From NCBI GenBank assembly GCA_947476695.1, contig CANJRD010000005.1, forward strand, positions 149,856 to 213,855: 64,000 nucleotides of DNA. The letters are read 5' to 3'. Both the position numbers and the translations under genes were made by a program. A model generated the notes under the pieces. That model made no database searches and was not told where the DNA came from. It saw nothing but the letters and a program-made list of their open reading frames with translations. The DNA comes from Rhodospirillaceae bacterium. Lineage in GTDB: Bacteria > Pseudomonadota > Alphaproteobacteria > Rhodospirillales > Rhodospirillaceae. Shown piece after piece: positions 27,279 through 36,570 of this stretch (positions are counted from its first letter, which is position 1; every line of letters starts with the position of its first letter).

Positions 27279-28210
27279 AGCGCGCCGCGGGCGCGGCAGG
27301 TGGCGCGGATCGTTTCCATCACCTGCTCGACCGCCGCCGAACGATAGGCGGACTCGCTGTAGAACAGCCCCGCTTTGCGCTCGTAGTGAAATTCGGGCAG
27401 GCGCAGCGGCATCACCTGCCCGCTGCGGATTTCCGGCGCGAAGAAGTCGTCATGCAACCAAGTGATCGTGTCGCTTTTACGCACCAAGGTCTTGATTAGG
27501 GTGACGGAGTTCGTGCGTACGAAATACTGGGGCGTTTCCAATTGCTGCGCTTTGAAAGCCTGCTCGATCTGCGTGCGCACTTGCTGCTGATCGATCAGTA
27601 CCCACTTCTCGCCGACGGTATCGCGCAGCAATACTTTCTTGCGCTTCGCCAGCGGATGCTCCGTACGGACGTACAAGTTGCCCTGGATGTTGAGCAATGG
27701 CTCGAACACCAGGCCCGGCGGGACAGTCGCCTCAGGCAGCGTACCGAACGCGAGATCGAGTTTCCCCTGCTGGACGCGATCGGTCAGACTTTCGTGGTGA
27801 TCCTCGCTGACCCGCAGGCGCACGTCCGGGAAGCGTTCCGACACGTCGCGGATCGCGGTGGGAATCAGATAACTGACAAAGTTGCCGCCAAGGCCCATAC
27901 GCACGTCGCCTGACCGGCTGCGATCGACGCGAATGGCGTCTTCCTTCGCGTCGGCGCACGCGGACAACACGCTTTTGGCATGATGCAGCAAGTCCAGCCC
28001 GGCTTCGGTGGGATTGACGCCCCGCGCGTCGCGATCGAACAGCGCGACCTTCATGCGGCGTTCAAGGTCTTGGATGCTGCGTGTCAGCGCCGGCTGGCTC
28101 AGACCCAACGAGCGCGATGCCGCGTGCATCGTCTTGTTCTCAATCACGGCGACGAAATACCGAAGCTGTTGCAGCTCCATCAACGATCCGGCCGAACTAC
28201 GCCCAGCCAT
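27275..28210 (-). CDS. LysR-family regulator 1 (cassette B)
   Basis: 311 residues from ATG 28210, which overlaps the stop of the preceding LysR gene (ATGA); ATG 28180 (MELQQLRYFVAVIE) is the usual family start and is a good alternative. The helix-turn-helix is clear (HAASRSLGLSQPALTRSIQDLERRMKVALFDR), followed by a periplasmic-binding-like effector domain. About equally long as regulator 2 and similar to it, so a tandem duplication. It shares a transcript with the CHRD gene and so is probably co-expressed with cassette B rather than divergent, which is unusual for LysR genes. It ends inside the stop of the fusion gene on the other strand. Confidence 0.92.
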   Translation of the reverse strand: MAGRSSAGSLMELQQLRYFVAVIENKTMHAASRSLGLSQPALTRSIQDLERRMKVALFDRDARGVNPTEAGLDLLHHAKSVLSACADAKEDAIRVDRSRSGDVRMGLGGNFVSYLIPTAIRDVSERFPDVRLRVSEDHHESLTDRVQQGKLDLAFGTLPEATVPPGLVFEPLLNIQGNLYVRTEHPLAKRKKVLLRDTVGEKWVLIDQQQVRTQIEQAFKAQQLETPQYFVRTNSVTLIKTLVRKSDTITWLHDDFFAPEIRSGQVMPLRLPEFHYERKAGLFYSESAYRSAAVEQVMETIRATCRARGAL

Positions 28211-29166
28211 CAGCCGGCAGCCCGGACCAGCTTGCGGTCCTTGAATGCGGCGCCAAGACTATCCTTGCGCGGCTTGTTGCTGCAGGCCGCACGAATGGCG
28301 TTCATCACGGCCTCGACCGCCGGCGGATGATAATCCGAGCTGCGATACATCAGCCCTGCGCGACGCGGGAACGTGAACTCAGGCACCTCGAGCCGCGCCA
28401 GACTGCCCTTCTCCAGCTCATGCAGGAACATTTCTTCCGGCATGCAGGTGGCGTAGCTGCCCTCGGTCATCAGCGTGCGGATGAGCGTGAGCGAGTCCGT
28501 ACGCAGGACTTTCGACGGGAACGGCAGATCGGCCCGGCTGAAGGCCGCCTGGAAAGTATTCGTGGAATGCCGCTGATCGATCATCAGCCAGGGCATGTCC
28601 AAGATCTCGCTGAGCGAAACCGTGCGCTTGCTGGCCAGCGGATGGTCGGACCGCACGAATACCGCGAGATTCAGAGTGATCAAAGGTTCGAGCGTGATGC
28701 GCGGGTTCATCTTCACGCGCGGGAAGTTCGCGAACATCATGTCGAGGGTGCCGAGCTGAAGCTCGTCCAACAGGTCCTCGAACAGCGATTCACGCACCTT
28801 GAGACGGATCGGCAGATTGGCCGCCGCGATATTGGCGATGGCGTTGTCGACCATATACGTCGTGAACATGCCACCGACGCCGATGCTGACCTCGCTGACC
28901 TGGCCGGCCCCGCGCGAGGCGACATCTTCCTGCGCCCGCTGGCACTGATTCAGGACCAGACGGGCATGCTGATAGAACGTCATGCCGGCGTTGGTCAGGA
29001 ATACGCGCCGCGCTTCACGGCGCAGGAGGGAGACGTCGAGCGACTTCTCCAGCATCTGGATGCTGCGGCTCAGCGCCGGCTGGCTCAGGCCCAGGACCTG
29101 AGACGCGGCGTGCATCGTCTTACAGTCGACGAGCGCAACGAAATGGCGCAGCTGCTGAAGCTTCAT
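28210..29166 (-). CDS. LysR-family regulator 2 (cassette B)
   Basis: 318 residues. Helix-turn-helix HAASQVLGLSQPALSRSIQMLEKSLDVSLL and a standard effector-binding domain (IGVGGMFTTYMV, DMMFANFPRV, SDHPLASKRTVSLSEIL). It overlaps the CHRD gene by 4 bp (29163-29166) and the next LysR gene by 3 nt, so all three are probably translated in series. The targets are likely the cassettes, but no binding site can be proved from sequence alone. Confidence 0.92.
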   Translation of the reverse strand: MKLQQLRHFVALVDCKTMHAASQVLGLSQPALSRSIQMLEKSLDVSLLRREARRVFLTNAGMTFYQHARLVLNQCQRAQEDVASRGAGQVSEVSIGVGGMFTTYMVDNAIANIAAANLPIRLKVRESLFEDLLDELQLGTLDMMFANFPRVKMNPRITLEPLITLNLAVFVRSDHPLASKRTVSLSEILDMPWLMIDQRHSTNTFQAAFSRADLPFPSKVLRTDSLTLIRTLMTEGSYATCMPEEMFLHELEKGSLARLEVPEFTFPRRAGLMYRSSDYHPPAVEAVMNAIRAACSNKPRKDSLGAAFKDRKLVRAAG

Positions 29167-29636
29167 GCCGGCGGCTTGAGGTCGGCTGGGGGCACAACGT
29201 CGAGCTGGCCGCGAATTTCACCGTGGGGATATTTCGCGGTGATCAGGTTCACGTAGGTCCAGCCGTAGAGCAGGTATTGCACCTGGGCCTCGGTGAGAAC
29301 CTGCGAGCCGGTCAACGGACTGGTCGCACCCTTCTTGCCGACATCGAACATGATCTGACCGTTCGCGCCGGGCTGGGCTGGCCCATACACGTGGGCCTCG
29401 ACCAGAGGACCCGTGAGGTCCTTGAACGTGATTTTCCAGGTGAAGGTCAGCGTCGCGAGATCGAGGTGGAAGTCGGCGCTGCCGACCGCCGGGCTCTCGG
29501 TGTATTTGGTCTCCCACTCGGCCGCCATGTCGGCATGGAAGTTCCGCTCGCCCTGGGCGTGGGCGGGGACGACGCCGAAGGCCGCCAGAGCGAGGCAGCC
29601 AGCCGTCAGGAAACGGAGAACCGTGGAGCGATGCAT
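29163..29636 (-). CDS. Cassette B: CHRD-domain secreted protein
   Basis: 157 residues. Signal peptide MHRSTVLRFLTAGCLALAAFG...AHA. CHRD body: GSADFHLDLATLTFTWKITFKDLTGP, HVYGPA, LTEAQVQYLLYGWTYVNLITAKYPHGEIRGQL. It is separated from the Lipoprotein_15 gene by 118 A/T-richer bases, so CHRD-LysR-LysR may have its own promoter. Its stop overlaps the LysR start (ATGA). Confidence 0.88.
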   Translation of the reverse strand: MHRSTVLRFLTAGCLALAAFGVVPAHAQGERNFHADMAAEWETKYTESPAVGSADFHLDLATLTFTWKITFKDLTGPLVEAHVYGPAQPGANGQIMFDVGKKGATSPLTGSQVLTEAQVQYLLYGWTYVNLITAKYPHGEIRGQLDVVPPADLKPPA

Positions 29637-29754
29637 TTTCTGTTAGTTCCCTCGTGAACTGAAACCATAAGCGCAACACCACCTAACCTAATAATGCGAA
29701 ATCGAAGACAATTGATGCATTTTAGGTATCCGGGGATCGGGAGCTTTTAGCGGT

Positions 29755-30828
29755 CTAGAGTGGCTCTTCGCGCAGCGTCGCCTGCGTCATGATTTTCCAG
29801 CCCGTGCCGCCACCGCCCAGCGCGAAGCGATCGCCGAAGATGTCGCCGGGCTTCTTGTCGCCGACAAAGCGGAACACCGGCAGCGCGCGGTAGGTCCACT
29901 GCTTGCTGCCATCGGGCAAGGCCACGGTCGACCAGTTGCCGCTCGGCGTCTCATCCGCCGCAACAATCATCGGGATCCAGTTGGCCTTCAGACATTCGGC
30001 ATTGCAAGTTGCCTCCACCTCAAGGCGCTTGAGGTCCGGCACGCTATAGAGCGTCAGGCCCTTTTGATCGGCGAAGAGCGGGCCGTAGTCGGAGTTCTGC
30101 ACCGTCACCCACTTGGGCAACGCGAGCGCGGGCTGCACCAAGACCGGCTGCCATGCCTTGTCGACGCCTTGTCCACGTGTATCGCCCGCACGCAGATCAT
30201 TCGCGTAGGTATAAAGCGCCTTGCCGCGATAGGCCCATTGCACGGTCTTATCGTCGGCGCGCGTGACGATGCTCCAGTCGCCTTGCCCGACGGCCGCACG
30301 CGGCGCCGCGAAGGGCTTCCAGGTGTTCAGGCAGGTCCCGGTGCAATCGCCGCTGGCGCGGGTATAGAGCGTCATGCCGCTCGGGTCGGCCGCGACACGG
30401 CCCTTCACCGTGCCGTAGTACTTCACGCCGGGCGGCCGCGGATGCAGCGCGATCGCGACATGCCAGACGTTCAGCACACCATCGCCGAGGCGGGCGCCTT
30501 TTTGCGGGTCGAGTGCGTAGGCGTAAACCGGCTTGCCGCGAAAGGCCCATTGCTTGCCGCTGTCGGGGCGCGCGATCGGCGTCCACTCACCGACGGCTTG
30601 CGCGCTGTCGTCCGCCGCAAGCGGCGGCCATTGCTTCGAGCAGGTGCCGACGCAGCTGGACTTCAGCGGCACTTCGTCGCCGTCATAGACGTACAGCGTA
30701 CGCCCGTCCGTGTTGGTGAAGTGATAGCCCATGTCGGTCTCGAACACGGCAACCGTGTCGGGATGCGCGGGCGCTTCGGCCCACGCCGGAGCCGCGAAGG
30801 CCAGCGCAAGAAGAACAGCGAGCTTCAT
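29755..30828 (-). CDS. Cassette B: secreted triple Lipoprotein_15 repeat protein
   Basis: 357 residues from ATG 30828, two nt after the DUF1552 stop. Signal peptide MKLAVLLALAFAAPAWA. Three repeats: LYVYDGDEV...CVGTC...QWAFRGKPVYAY; LYTRASGDCTGTC...QWAYRGKALYTY; LYSVPDL...CNAEC...QWTYRALPVF. Organisation equals the cassette A and D proteins, including the CFxxD-poor third repeat and the final GDKKPGDIFGDRFALGG. Role of the repeat unknown; redox or metal binding by the C-x3-C pairs is possible. Confidence 0.88.
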   Translation of the reverse strand: MKLAVLLALAFAAPAWAEAPAHPDTVAVFETDMGYHFTNTDGRTLYVYDGDEVPLKSSCVGTCSKQWPPLAADDSAQAVGEWTPIARPDSGKQWAFRGKPVYAYALDPQKGARLGDGVLNVWHVAIALHPRPPGVKYYGTVKGRVAADPSGMTLYTRASGDCTGTCLNTWKPFAAPRAAVGQGDWSIVTRADDKTVQWAYRGKALYTYANDLRAGDTRGQGVDKAWQPVLVQPALALPKWVTVQNSDYGPLFADQKGLTLYSVPDLKRLEVEATCNAECLKANWIPMIVAADETPSGNWSTVALPDGSKQWTYRALPVFRFVGDKKPGDIFGDRFALGGGGTGWKIMTQATLREEPL

Positions 30829-30830
30829 GA

Positions 30831-32180
30831 TCAGACCAACAACTCGGAGATCGGCTTTGACGTTTGCATCGACGCCGTACCCCACTTCGACACGTTCATG
30901 CCCATCGCTTGCTGCGCGGTGAGGCCGACACGCGAGATCGGATCGCCGTTGCCGGTGATGTGATAGCCGGTTTTGATCTTGCCGCCAGCCTTGCCGATCA
31001 GCATGACCGGGATGCCGTCGAGCGCATGCATTTTGGCGTAGTTGGTGTCGCTGTTGGCGAAGATCAGCACGTTATCGAGCAGCGTTCCGTCGCCTTCCTT
31101 GATCTTCTTGAACGCGTTGATGAAGGTGGCCATCGCCTCGAAGCTCTTCACGTTGTACCAGGCGACCTGCGCCTGATAGCCAAGCTTCGGGTCTTCCGGC
31201 TCTTCGTGCGTCAGCGTGTGGTGAATGAACGCCTCGCCGCGACGATGCAGCGTCGACAGCGCCTGCGAATAGAGCATGTTGAAGACACGCGTCTGATTGC
31301 AGGCGACCGCAAGTGCGAGCAACTCGCTCTGCATCTTGTGGACGTTGAGCACGGTCTCGAGTTCGGTACCAACCTGCTGTTCGCCCGGGTTCGACGGCTT
31401 GATGCAGGCTTCGAGCGGCGCGGGCTTTTGAAGTTCCAGATCGAGGCGCTGTTCGATCTGGCGGATCGATGTGAAGTATTCCTCCATGCGCGCCTTATCT
31501 GCCGCGCCCAGGGTCTTCATGAAATTCTGACGGTGCTCGCCCACGGCCGACAGCACGCTCTGGCGCGCCATCAATTTCGGATCGGGCGTGAACGTCGCAC
31601 TGTTCGGATCGGCGAACTCCGGCCCGAAGACCTTGGCGTACATCGACAGTGGCGCCACTTCAGCCGAGTTGCGGCTGCCGGTCGAACGCGCCGTATAGCT
31701 GTCGCGCGGATTGCCGGTGGCGGTCAGGTCGATCGAGCGGAAACGCGTGCCGGTGGCGATCTGGTCGGCCACCACCACGTCGATGGTCGGCGCCGGGATG
31801 TCGGTGACCTGCTGCGGCACGGAGCCGGTGCGGCATCCGACCCAGCCGGTGAAGTGCACCAGCGTCACGCGGCCGTCGAGCGGCGTGTTGAAGTTCGAGA
31901 AATAGTTGATGTAGTCGCGGTGCGGGACCAGCGGCTGGCATTCCTCGAGAAACTCGATCCCCGCGCCGGTCTTTTTCGACACACCGCGGCCGGGATTGAA
32001 CCCCAGGCCCCAGAACCAAGTGCCGAACCGCACCGGCAACGGCGCACCCGAAGCGAGCGCGGTGCCGCTGTTGTTCAGGAAGCAATCCAGGAACGGCAGC
32101 GCGACCGTGACGACGGCGCCGTTCACCAGTCCCTTAAGCGCGCTGCGGCGTGAGAATTTGGCCGACGATTTGATGATCAT
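30831..32180 (-). CDS. Cassette B: Tat-exported DUF1552 protein
   Basis: 449 residues from ATG 32180, preceded by AAGGGTG; an in-frame upstream ATG at 32264 would lie inside the DUF1592 gene and has no ribosome site. Tat signal KFSRRSALKGLVNG. Landmarks: VRFGTWFWGLGFNPG, CNQTRVFNMLYSQALS, HHTLTHEEPEDPKLGYQ and NVLIFANSDTNYAKMHALDG. It is close in length and pattern to the cassette A protein and likely does the same job on a related substrate. Confidence 0.93.
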   Translation of the reverse strand: MIIKSSAKFSRRSALKGLVNGAVVTVALPFLDCFLNNSGTALASGAPLPVRFGTWFWGLGFNPGRGVSKKTGAGIEFLEECQPLVPHRDYINYFSNFNTPLDGRVTLVHFTGWVGCRTGSVPQQVTDIPAPTIDVVVADQIATGTRFRSIDLTATGNPRDSYTARSTGSRNSAEVAPLSMYAKVFGPEFADPNSATFTPDPKLMARQSVLSAVGEHRQNFMKTLGAADKARMEEYFTSIRQIEQRLDLELQKPAPLEACIKPSNPGEQQVGTELETVLNVHKMQSELLALAVACNQTRVFNMLYSQALSTLHRRGEAFIHHTLTHEEPEDPKLGYQAQVAWYNVKSFEAMATFINAFKKIKEGDGTLLDNVLIFANSDTNYAKMHALDGIPVMLIGKAGGKIKTGYHITGNGDPISRVGLTAQQAMGMNVSKWGTASMQTSKPISELLV

Positions 32181-32190
32181 GGATTCACCC

Positions 32191-33804
32191 TTAATTGGCG
32201 GCGGCGTTCTGCGCGCCCTTCGCCGTATCCGGCGAAATGGCATAGAACGCATCGGCCAGAGCAATGCGGCGCATCAGCGCGCGCAGTTTGTAGTCATCGG
32301 ACTTAAAGCTCTTGTCGAGGAAGTCGACCCAGGGCTTCTCGCCGCTCGCGATCGGACGTCCGACGGAATAGCTGATCATCCGGTTCACGACGCAGGACGA
32401 GATCGCCGGGCTGGCATGTAGCGCTTTACCGAGGCCGGCCGGATCGGAGTACTTCATGCCGTCGACTTCGCCCGACGCATCGATGGACGCGCCGTTTTCC
32501 TGTGTACGCCACTGCCCCGCGCCGTCGAAGTTCTCAAGCGCGAGACCGATGGGATCGACCAGGCGATGGCAACCACTGCAGCTGGGATCGGCCGCATGCG
32601 CGTCCAGACGCTCGCGCGCGGTCTTGTGCACGGTGTTGTGCACGTCCGAGACCAGCGTGAAGTCCACGTTCGCCGGCGGATCGGGGACGCGCTGGCACAT
32701 GAACAGTTCGCGGATCGCCTTGCCGCGGATCGTCGCGGAGCTGCGGCCCGGATGCGAGAACAACGACTGGAACGCGGCTTGCGATTGGATGCCGACATGC
32801 TGGTCGCCTTCGGGGAACGTGTAAGGCTCCCATCCTTCCGGATTGCTGACCGAGACCTGATAGATCATGCCGAGCGCGCCGCTAACGAAGGTCGAGCGCG
32901 TCGTGAACAGGTCGCGATAGTCGCCGTTCTTGGTGAGGAGGAGATCGACGATGGTGCGCAGCGTCTGTTCCTTCGCGTCGTCCGCCGTGGCGAGACCGAA
33001 CGCCGGATAGATCAGCGAATCCTTCTGCAACGTCTCGAAACCGTCGAAGCCGTACATATCCGCGAAGAAGGCGCGCACGCCCTGCTCCACACGCGGTGAG
33101 GCCAGCAGACGGTCGACTTCGCGCTTCAGGCCCGAAGCCTTGTCGAGATCGCCCTTTTCCGCCGCATCGAGCAATGCATCGTCCGGACTGCTGTCCCACA
33201 GGAAGAACGACAGACGCGAGGCCTTGGCATAGCCGCTCAGGCGGCCCGAGGCATCGACCGTGTCTTGGATGTAGAGGAACTCAGGCGCCACCAGCATCGC
33301 CGACAAAGAGCCGGCGAGGCCGTCATAGAAGTTGCCGAGGATCTTCGTGGACGCGGCCGCGATGGCGACCTGGGAGTCCAACTCCTCCTTGGTCAGGGCG
33401 CGGCGATACAGCAGGCGGCCGGTCTTGGTGAAGAACGCCCGGGCGCACTGATCGTCCGCCGCCGTGACCGAGGCCGGCGTGCAGGGCACGAGCCAGCCGC
33501 GATGCTGTTCGTCCACCACCTGCTTGGCGACGTTGCGCGCGATGCCGTCGTAGCCATCCAGCGCGCTGACCGTCATCGCCGTGTTGCCGGCGCCAACGGC
33601 CAGCAAGCCACTCTGGCGCACCAGCGGATCGAAGCGGCCACCGACATTGATGCCGCGACCGAACACGTCGGCGACGATGTTCTGATACTGCTCTTGGGTC
33701 AGCCGGCGCAGCATCGCCGGGCCACCCGCCGTCTTCGGCTCGCTCGGGCCGCAGCCGACAAGGCTGATGCCGATTAGCGCAGCGAGCGCAACGTGACGCA
33801 ACAT
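32191..33804 (-). CDS. Cassette B: DUF1592-type heme lipoprotein
   Basis: 537 residues. Lipoprotein signal MLRHVALAALIGISLVGC. DUF1587 (RRLTQEQYQNIVADVFG), DUF1595 (FFTKTGRLLYRRALTKEE), DUF1592 (SRLSFFLWDSSPDDALLDA), DUF1588 with heme site CSGCH (near nt 32570-32585) and LVDPIGLALENFDGAGQWR, then DUF1585. The start has GGAGGT upstream, and the stop codon of the six-cysteine gene lies 2 nt before it. One heme per protein is the pattern in all four copies. Confidence 0.93.
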   Translation of the reverse strand: MLRHVALAALIGISLVGCGPSEPKTAGGPAMLRRLTQEQYQNIVADVFGRGINVGGRFDPLVRQSGLLAVGAGNTAMTVSALDGYDGIARNVAKQVVDEQHRGWLVPCTPASVTAADDQCARAFFTKTGRLLYRRALTKEELDSQVAIAAASTKILGNFYDGLAGSLSAMLVAPEFLYIQDTVDASGRLSGYAKASRLSFFLWDSSPDDALLDAAEKGDLDKASGLKREVDRLLASPRVEQGVRAFFADMYGFDGFETLQKDSLIYPAFGLATADDAKEQTLRTIVDLLLTKNGDYRDLFTTRSTFVSGALGMIYQVSVSNPEGWEPYTFPEGDQHVGIQSQAAFQSLFSHPGRSSATIRGKAIRELFMCQRVPDPPANVDFTLVSDVHNTVHKTARERLDAHAADPSCSGCHRLVDPIGLALENFDGAGQWRTQENGASIDASGEVDGMKYSDPAGLGKALHASPAISSCVVNRMISYSVGRPIASGEKPWVDFLDKSFKSDDYKLRALMRRIALADAFYAISPDTAKGAQNAAAN

Positions 33805-33806
33805 CT

Positions 33807-34916
33807 CTACTTACCTCCAGCCGAAGCAGTCTTGACGTCACCGCGCACAACGAAAGCCGGCAGGGCCTCGATGTTCATCGCGGTGGAAATAGCGGTGCAA
33901 TCGCCCGTCTTCGGATCGGGATACCCGTCCGCCATCTGTTTGGCGGCGACATAAAGCGCCGGGCAACTCCACTGGCCCGTGACCAGCACGGATTCGATGC
34001 GGCGGATGTATTGCCACCAGCTGTCGAAGTCGTAGTAACCGGCCATCAGGCCGTTGATCGGCTTGCCGGGTTCGCTCGCGGTCAGCGGCATCTCGAGCCG
34101 CAGATCCTTGTAGTACATCTCGCCCATGATCTGATGACCATAGAGCGGCATACGCGCTTCGACCGGTTCGGTGATCAATTTGCCGTCGACGATCTTGCCC
34201 TTCGCCACCGCGCCGTACTGCTGCATGTCGGCGACGCGATAGCTCGCGTACGGCAGGATCGCGCCGGTGGAATCCTTCGGCAGCACATCGTGGGTGGAGA
34301 AGAACGTCACCTTCACGTTGTCGTCGTTCTTTTCGTTATCAACGTCGGCGACTTCGAGCAGCATGATGCCGACGCTGGAATCGCGGCGCTCGCGATCGGC
34401 ATGGGCTTCGATGTATTCGCCCTTGCGCCAGCCGTAGACACAGCCGATCAGGCGATACATCTGGTTATCGACCTTGGTCTTGCCGTCGGGCGTCGTGAAC
34501 TTCTCGTGCTTACAGGTCTTCGCCGTCGCGGCGCCGTCCTGCGTGCCATCGAGGTTGAGGCCGAGGCCCGTCTTGCCGCGCACCATGCGCAGCGGCGGAT
34601 CCTTCACGATGGTCGGGTTCCAGCAGACGTCTTCCTTGTTCGGACCGCGTAAGACCGACATCGGACGGCGCGGCGGATCGACCGGCTCCATCTCGCCGCC
34701 GTTGGTGAGACGGTCGCGATCCTTGGGCGAGAGGCCCTTCCACCACAGCTCGTCGTTGCCGAGGGCGAGACCTTCCGGGCACTCCTCATAATACTTGGTC
34801 TCGTAGATGGCGGTGGACCATGACGGAACGACGAAGCCCAGCGTCTTCGCCTGGGCGGGTGCGATGCATTGCATTGCGACCAGCGCCGGAAGGATGAGTG
34901 TCTTAGACATCTTCAT
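33807..34916 (-). CDS. Cassette B: six-cysteine NLDGT-family secreted protein
   Basis: 369 residues. Signal peptide MKMSKTLILPALVAMQCIA...AQA, with GAGGTGAG upstream. Conserved blocks: ECPEGLALGNDELWWKGL, GPNKEDVCWNPTIVKDPPLR, NLDGTQDGAATAKTCKHEKF, DNQMYRLIGCVYGWR, GYYDFDSWWQYIRR, SCPALY and DCTA. Leads the operon in B, C and D. No known domain is recognised. A distant relation to enzymes acting on extracellular polymers cannot be excluded, but nothing in it proves catalysis. Confidence 0.88.
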   Translation of the reverse strand: MKMSKTLILPALVAMQCIAPAQAKTLGFVVPSWSTAIYETKYYEECPEGLALGNDELWWKGLSPKDRDRLTNGGEMEPVDPPRRPMSVLRGPNKEDVCWNPTIVKDPPLRMVRGKTGLGLNLDGTQDGAATAKTCKHEKFTTPDGKTKVDNQMYRLIGCVYGWRKGEYIEAHADRERRDSSVGIMLLEVADVDNEKNDDNVKVTFFSTHDVLPKDSTGAILPYASYRVADMQQYGAVAKGKIVDGKLITEPVEARMPLYGHQIMGEMYYKDLRLEMPLTASEPGKPINGLMAGYYDFDSWWQYIRRIESVLVTGQWSCPALYVAAKQMADGYPDPKTGDCTAISTAMNIEALPAFVVRGDVKTASAGGK

Positions 34917-35231
34917 GATCTCACCTCGTTTGGCACAACCCGTGCCTTTACCTTATCAAGGTAACATGGGCAGCGAAGCCCCCGCGCGCGTAGGCTAGGC
35001 CCTGCCCGTCCGGCGGGACAGTAAGTTGTATTACTGATGAAAATCCGCAAACCGCCGGGGTTTATGCCCCAAAGTGGGCCGCTAAACCGGGCGTCGCAAA
35101 TGCATAGTGGGCCCGCGCTGATGCTGTTCTTGCATCGAAGAAGGCAGTGCCCGTTGCAGCGCGCCTCTTGCTAACCTGTTGGTTGCACACGGCTCGGACG
35201 CGCCGTTGAATCTAAAGGGGAGAATTCGCCG
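34917..35231. promoter_or_regulatory. 315-bp divergent control region with a dyad at 34948-34964
   Basis: No gene is visible. It separates cassette B (minus) from the serine hydrolase gene (plus), so it must hold both promoters. A perfect dyad TTACCTT-N3-AAGGTAA lies 32-48 bp before the start of cassette B and could be its operator. I could not assign promoter hexamers with confidence. Confidence 0.4.
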
Positions 35232-36557
35232 ATGAAGCTCAAGACCCATGCGAAGGCCGCCGTCACGATTGCGTGCGCGGCGACCATCGCCCTCGCCCTC
35301 CCCGCCACCGCAAAGGATCTCGAGCGCGCGGCGACCCCGGAATCAGCGGGCATGAGCGCCGAGGGTCTCGCCAAGCTGAAGGCCGCGATGGCGGAGATGG
35401 TGACCGGCGGCCGGCGGGCCGGCCTGACATATGCGGTCGCGCGGCATGGCAAGGTTGTCGCCGTGGAGGCGATCGGCAAGCGCGATCTCGCGCTGAACCT
35501 GCCGATGGAACCCGATACCGCGTTCCGCATCTATTCGATGAGCCGCGCGCCAACGGCGGTGACGACGTTGACGTTGCTCGATGAAGGCAAGCTGAAGCTC
35601 GACGACGCCGTGATGAAGTACATCCCGGAGATCGGCAAAAGCCAGGTCATCAAACGCATCGAAGGCGACAAGGTCGTCGAGACCGAACCGCAGCGGCGCC
35701 CGATGACGGTCTATGACGTGTTCACCTATACCGCCGGTTACGGCTACGCGTTCGACTGGCCGAAGGGCACGGGCATGACGCAGAGCGGCATCCTCGACAT
35801 CACCAAGCCGATCTCGGAAAGCATGAAGCTGCTCGCGAGCTATCCGCTGCTCTCGCAGCCGGGCGCGAAGTGGCACTACGGCTTCTCGGGCGATGTGCTG
35901 GGCCGCATCGCCGAGGTCGCGTCAGGCAAGCCGCTCGGCCCGCTCATGGACGAACGCCTGTTCAAGCCGCTCGGCATGACCAACACCGGCTTCTGGGTCT
36001 CGCCGGCGCAGGTGGAGCGCCATGACCTCGCAACGGTCTACACGCTGAAGGACGGCAAGCTGGTCGACATGACGGACGCGCTGGGCAAGCTGTCGACGTG
36101 GACAAAGCCGGGGCCATTGTTCTCCGGCGGCGGCGGGCTTGTCTCGACCGCGCCCGACTATCTCCGCTTCGTGCAGATGCTGCTGCAAGGCGGCAAGCTC
36201 GATGGCGTGCAGGTGCTGCGCCCGGAAACGGCGAAAGGCATGCTGACGCGCCAGACCACCGCCGAACAGGGCGACGTGTATTGGTACGAGGCCGACAAGT
36301 ATCCGACCGTGAAAGGTTACGGCTGGGGCCTGTCGATCGGCGTACGCCCCGACAATCCGTCGAGCGACATTCCCGGCAAGCCGGGCGAACGCTATTGGGG
36401 CGGCGCGGTGAACACGGTGTTCTTCTTCAACCTGGACCTCGATATCGCCGCGGTGGCGATGTCGCAGTACCAGGGCCCGAACGCCAGCGAGATCAACAGC
36501 ACCTTCCGCGACGGCGTCTATGGCGCCGTGATGCCGGAGAAAGTGGCGAAGAAGTAG
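35232..36557 (+). CDS. Secreted beta-lactamase-fold serine hydrolase, degenerate catalytic motif
   Basis: 441 residues. Signal peptide MKLKTHAKAAVTIACAATIA...ATA; AGGGGAG lies upstream of the ATG. The fold matches class C/EstB-type hydrolases (GMSAEGLAKLKAAM, FRIYSMSRAPTAV, WHYGFSGDVLGRI, GLGMTN-like PLGMTNTGFWVSP, YWGGAVNTVFF). The expected S-x-x-K reads S-M-S-R and the Y-x-N position reads Y-G-F, so activity is in doubt or altered. The family includes esterases, peptidases and binding proteins. Divergent from cassette B. Confidence 0.88.
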   Translation: MKLKTHAKAAVTIACAATIALALPATAKDLERAATPESAGMSAEGLAKLKAAMAEMVTGGRRAGLTYAVARHGKVVAVEAIGKRDLALNLPMEPDTAFRIYSMSRAPTAVTTLTLLDEGKLKLDDAVMKYIPEIGKSQVIKRIEGDKVVETEPQRRPMTVYDVFTYTAGYGYAFDWPKGTGMTQSGILDITKPISESMKLLASYPLLSQPGAKWHYGFSGDVLGRIAEVASGKPLGPLMDERLFKPLGMTNTGFWVSPAQVERHDLATVYTLKDGKLVDMTDALGKLSTWTKPGPLFSGGGGLVSTAPDYLRFVQMLLQGGKLDGVQVLRPETAKGMLTRQTTAEQGDVYWYEADKYPTVKGYGWGLSIGVRPDNPSSDIPGKPGERYWGGAVNTVFFFNLDLDIAAVAMSQYQGPNASEINSTFRDGVYGAVMPEKVAKK

Positions 36558-36570
36558 CCGTCTTTATATC

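Noticed and set aside
35232..36557. Beta-lactam resistance gene
   Set aside because: The fold is beta-lactamase-like but the S-x-x-K lysine is missing, and the family contains many non-lactamases.
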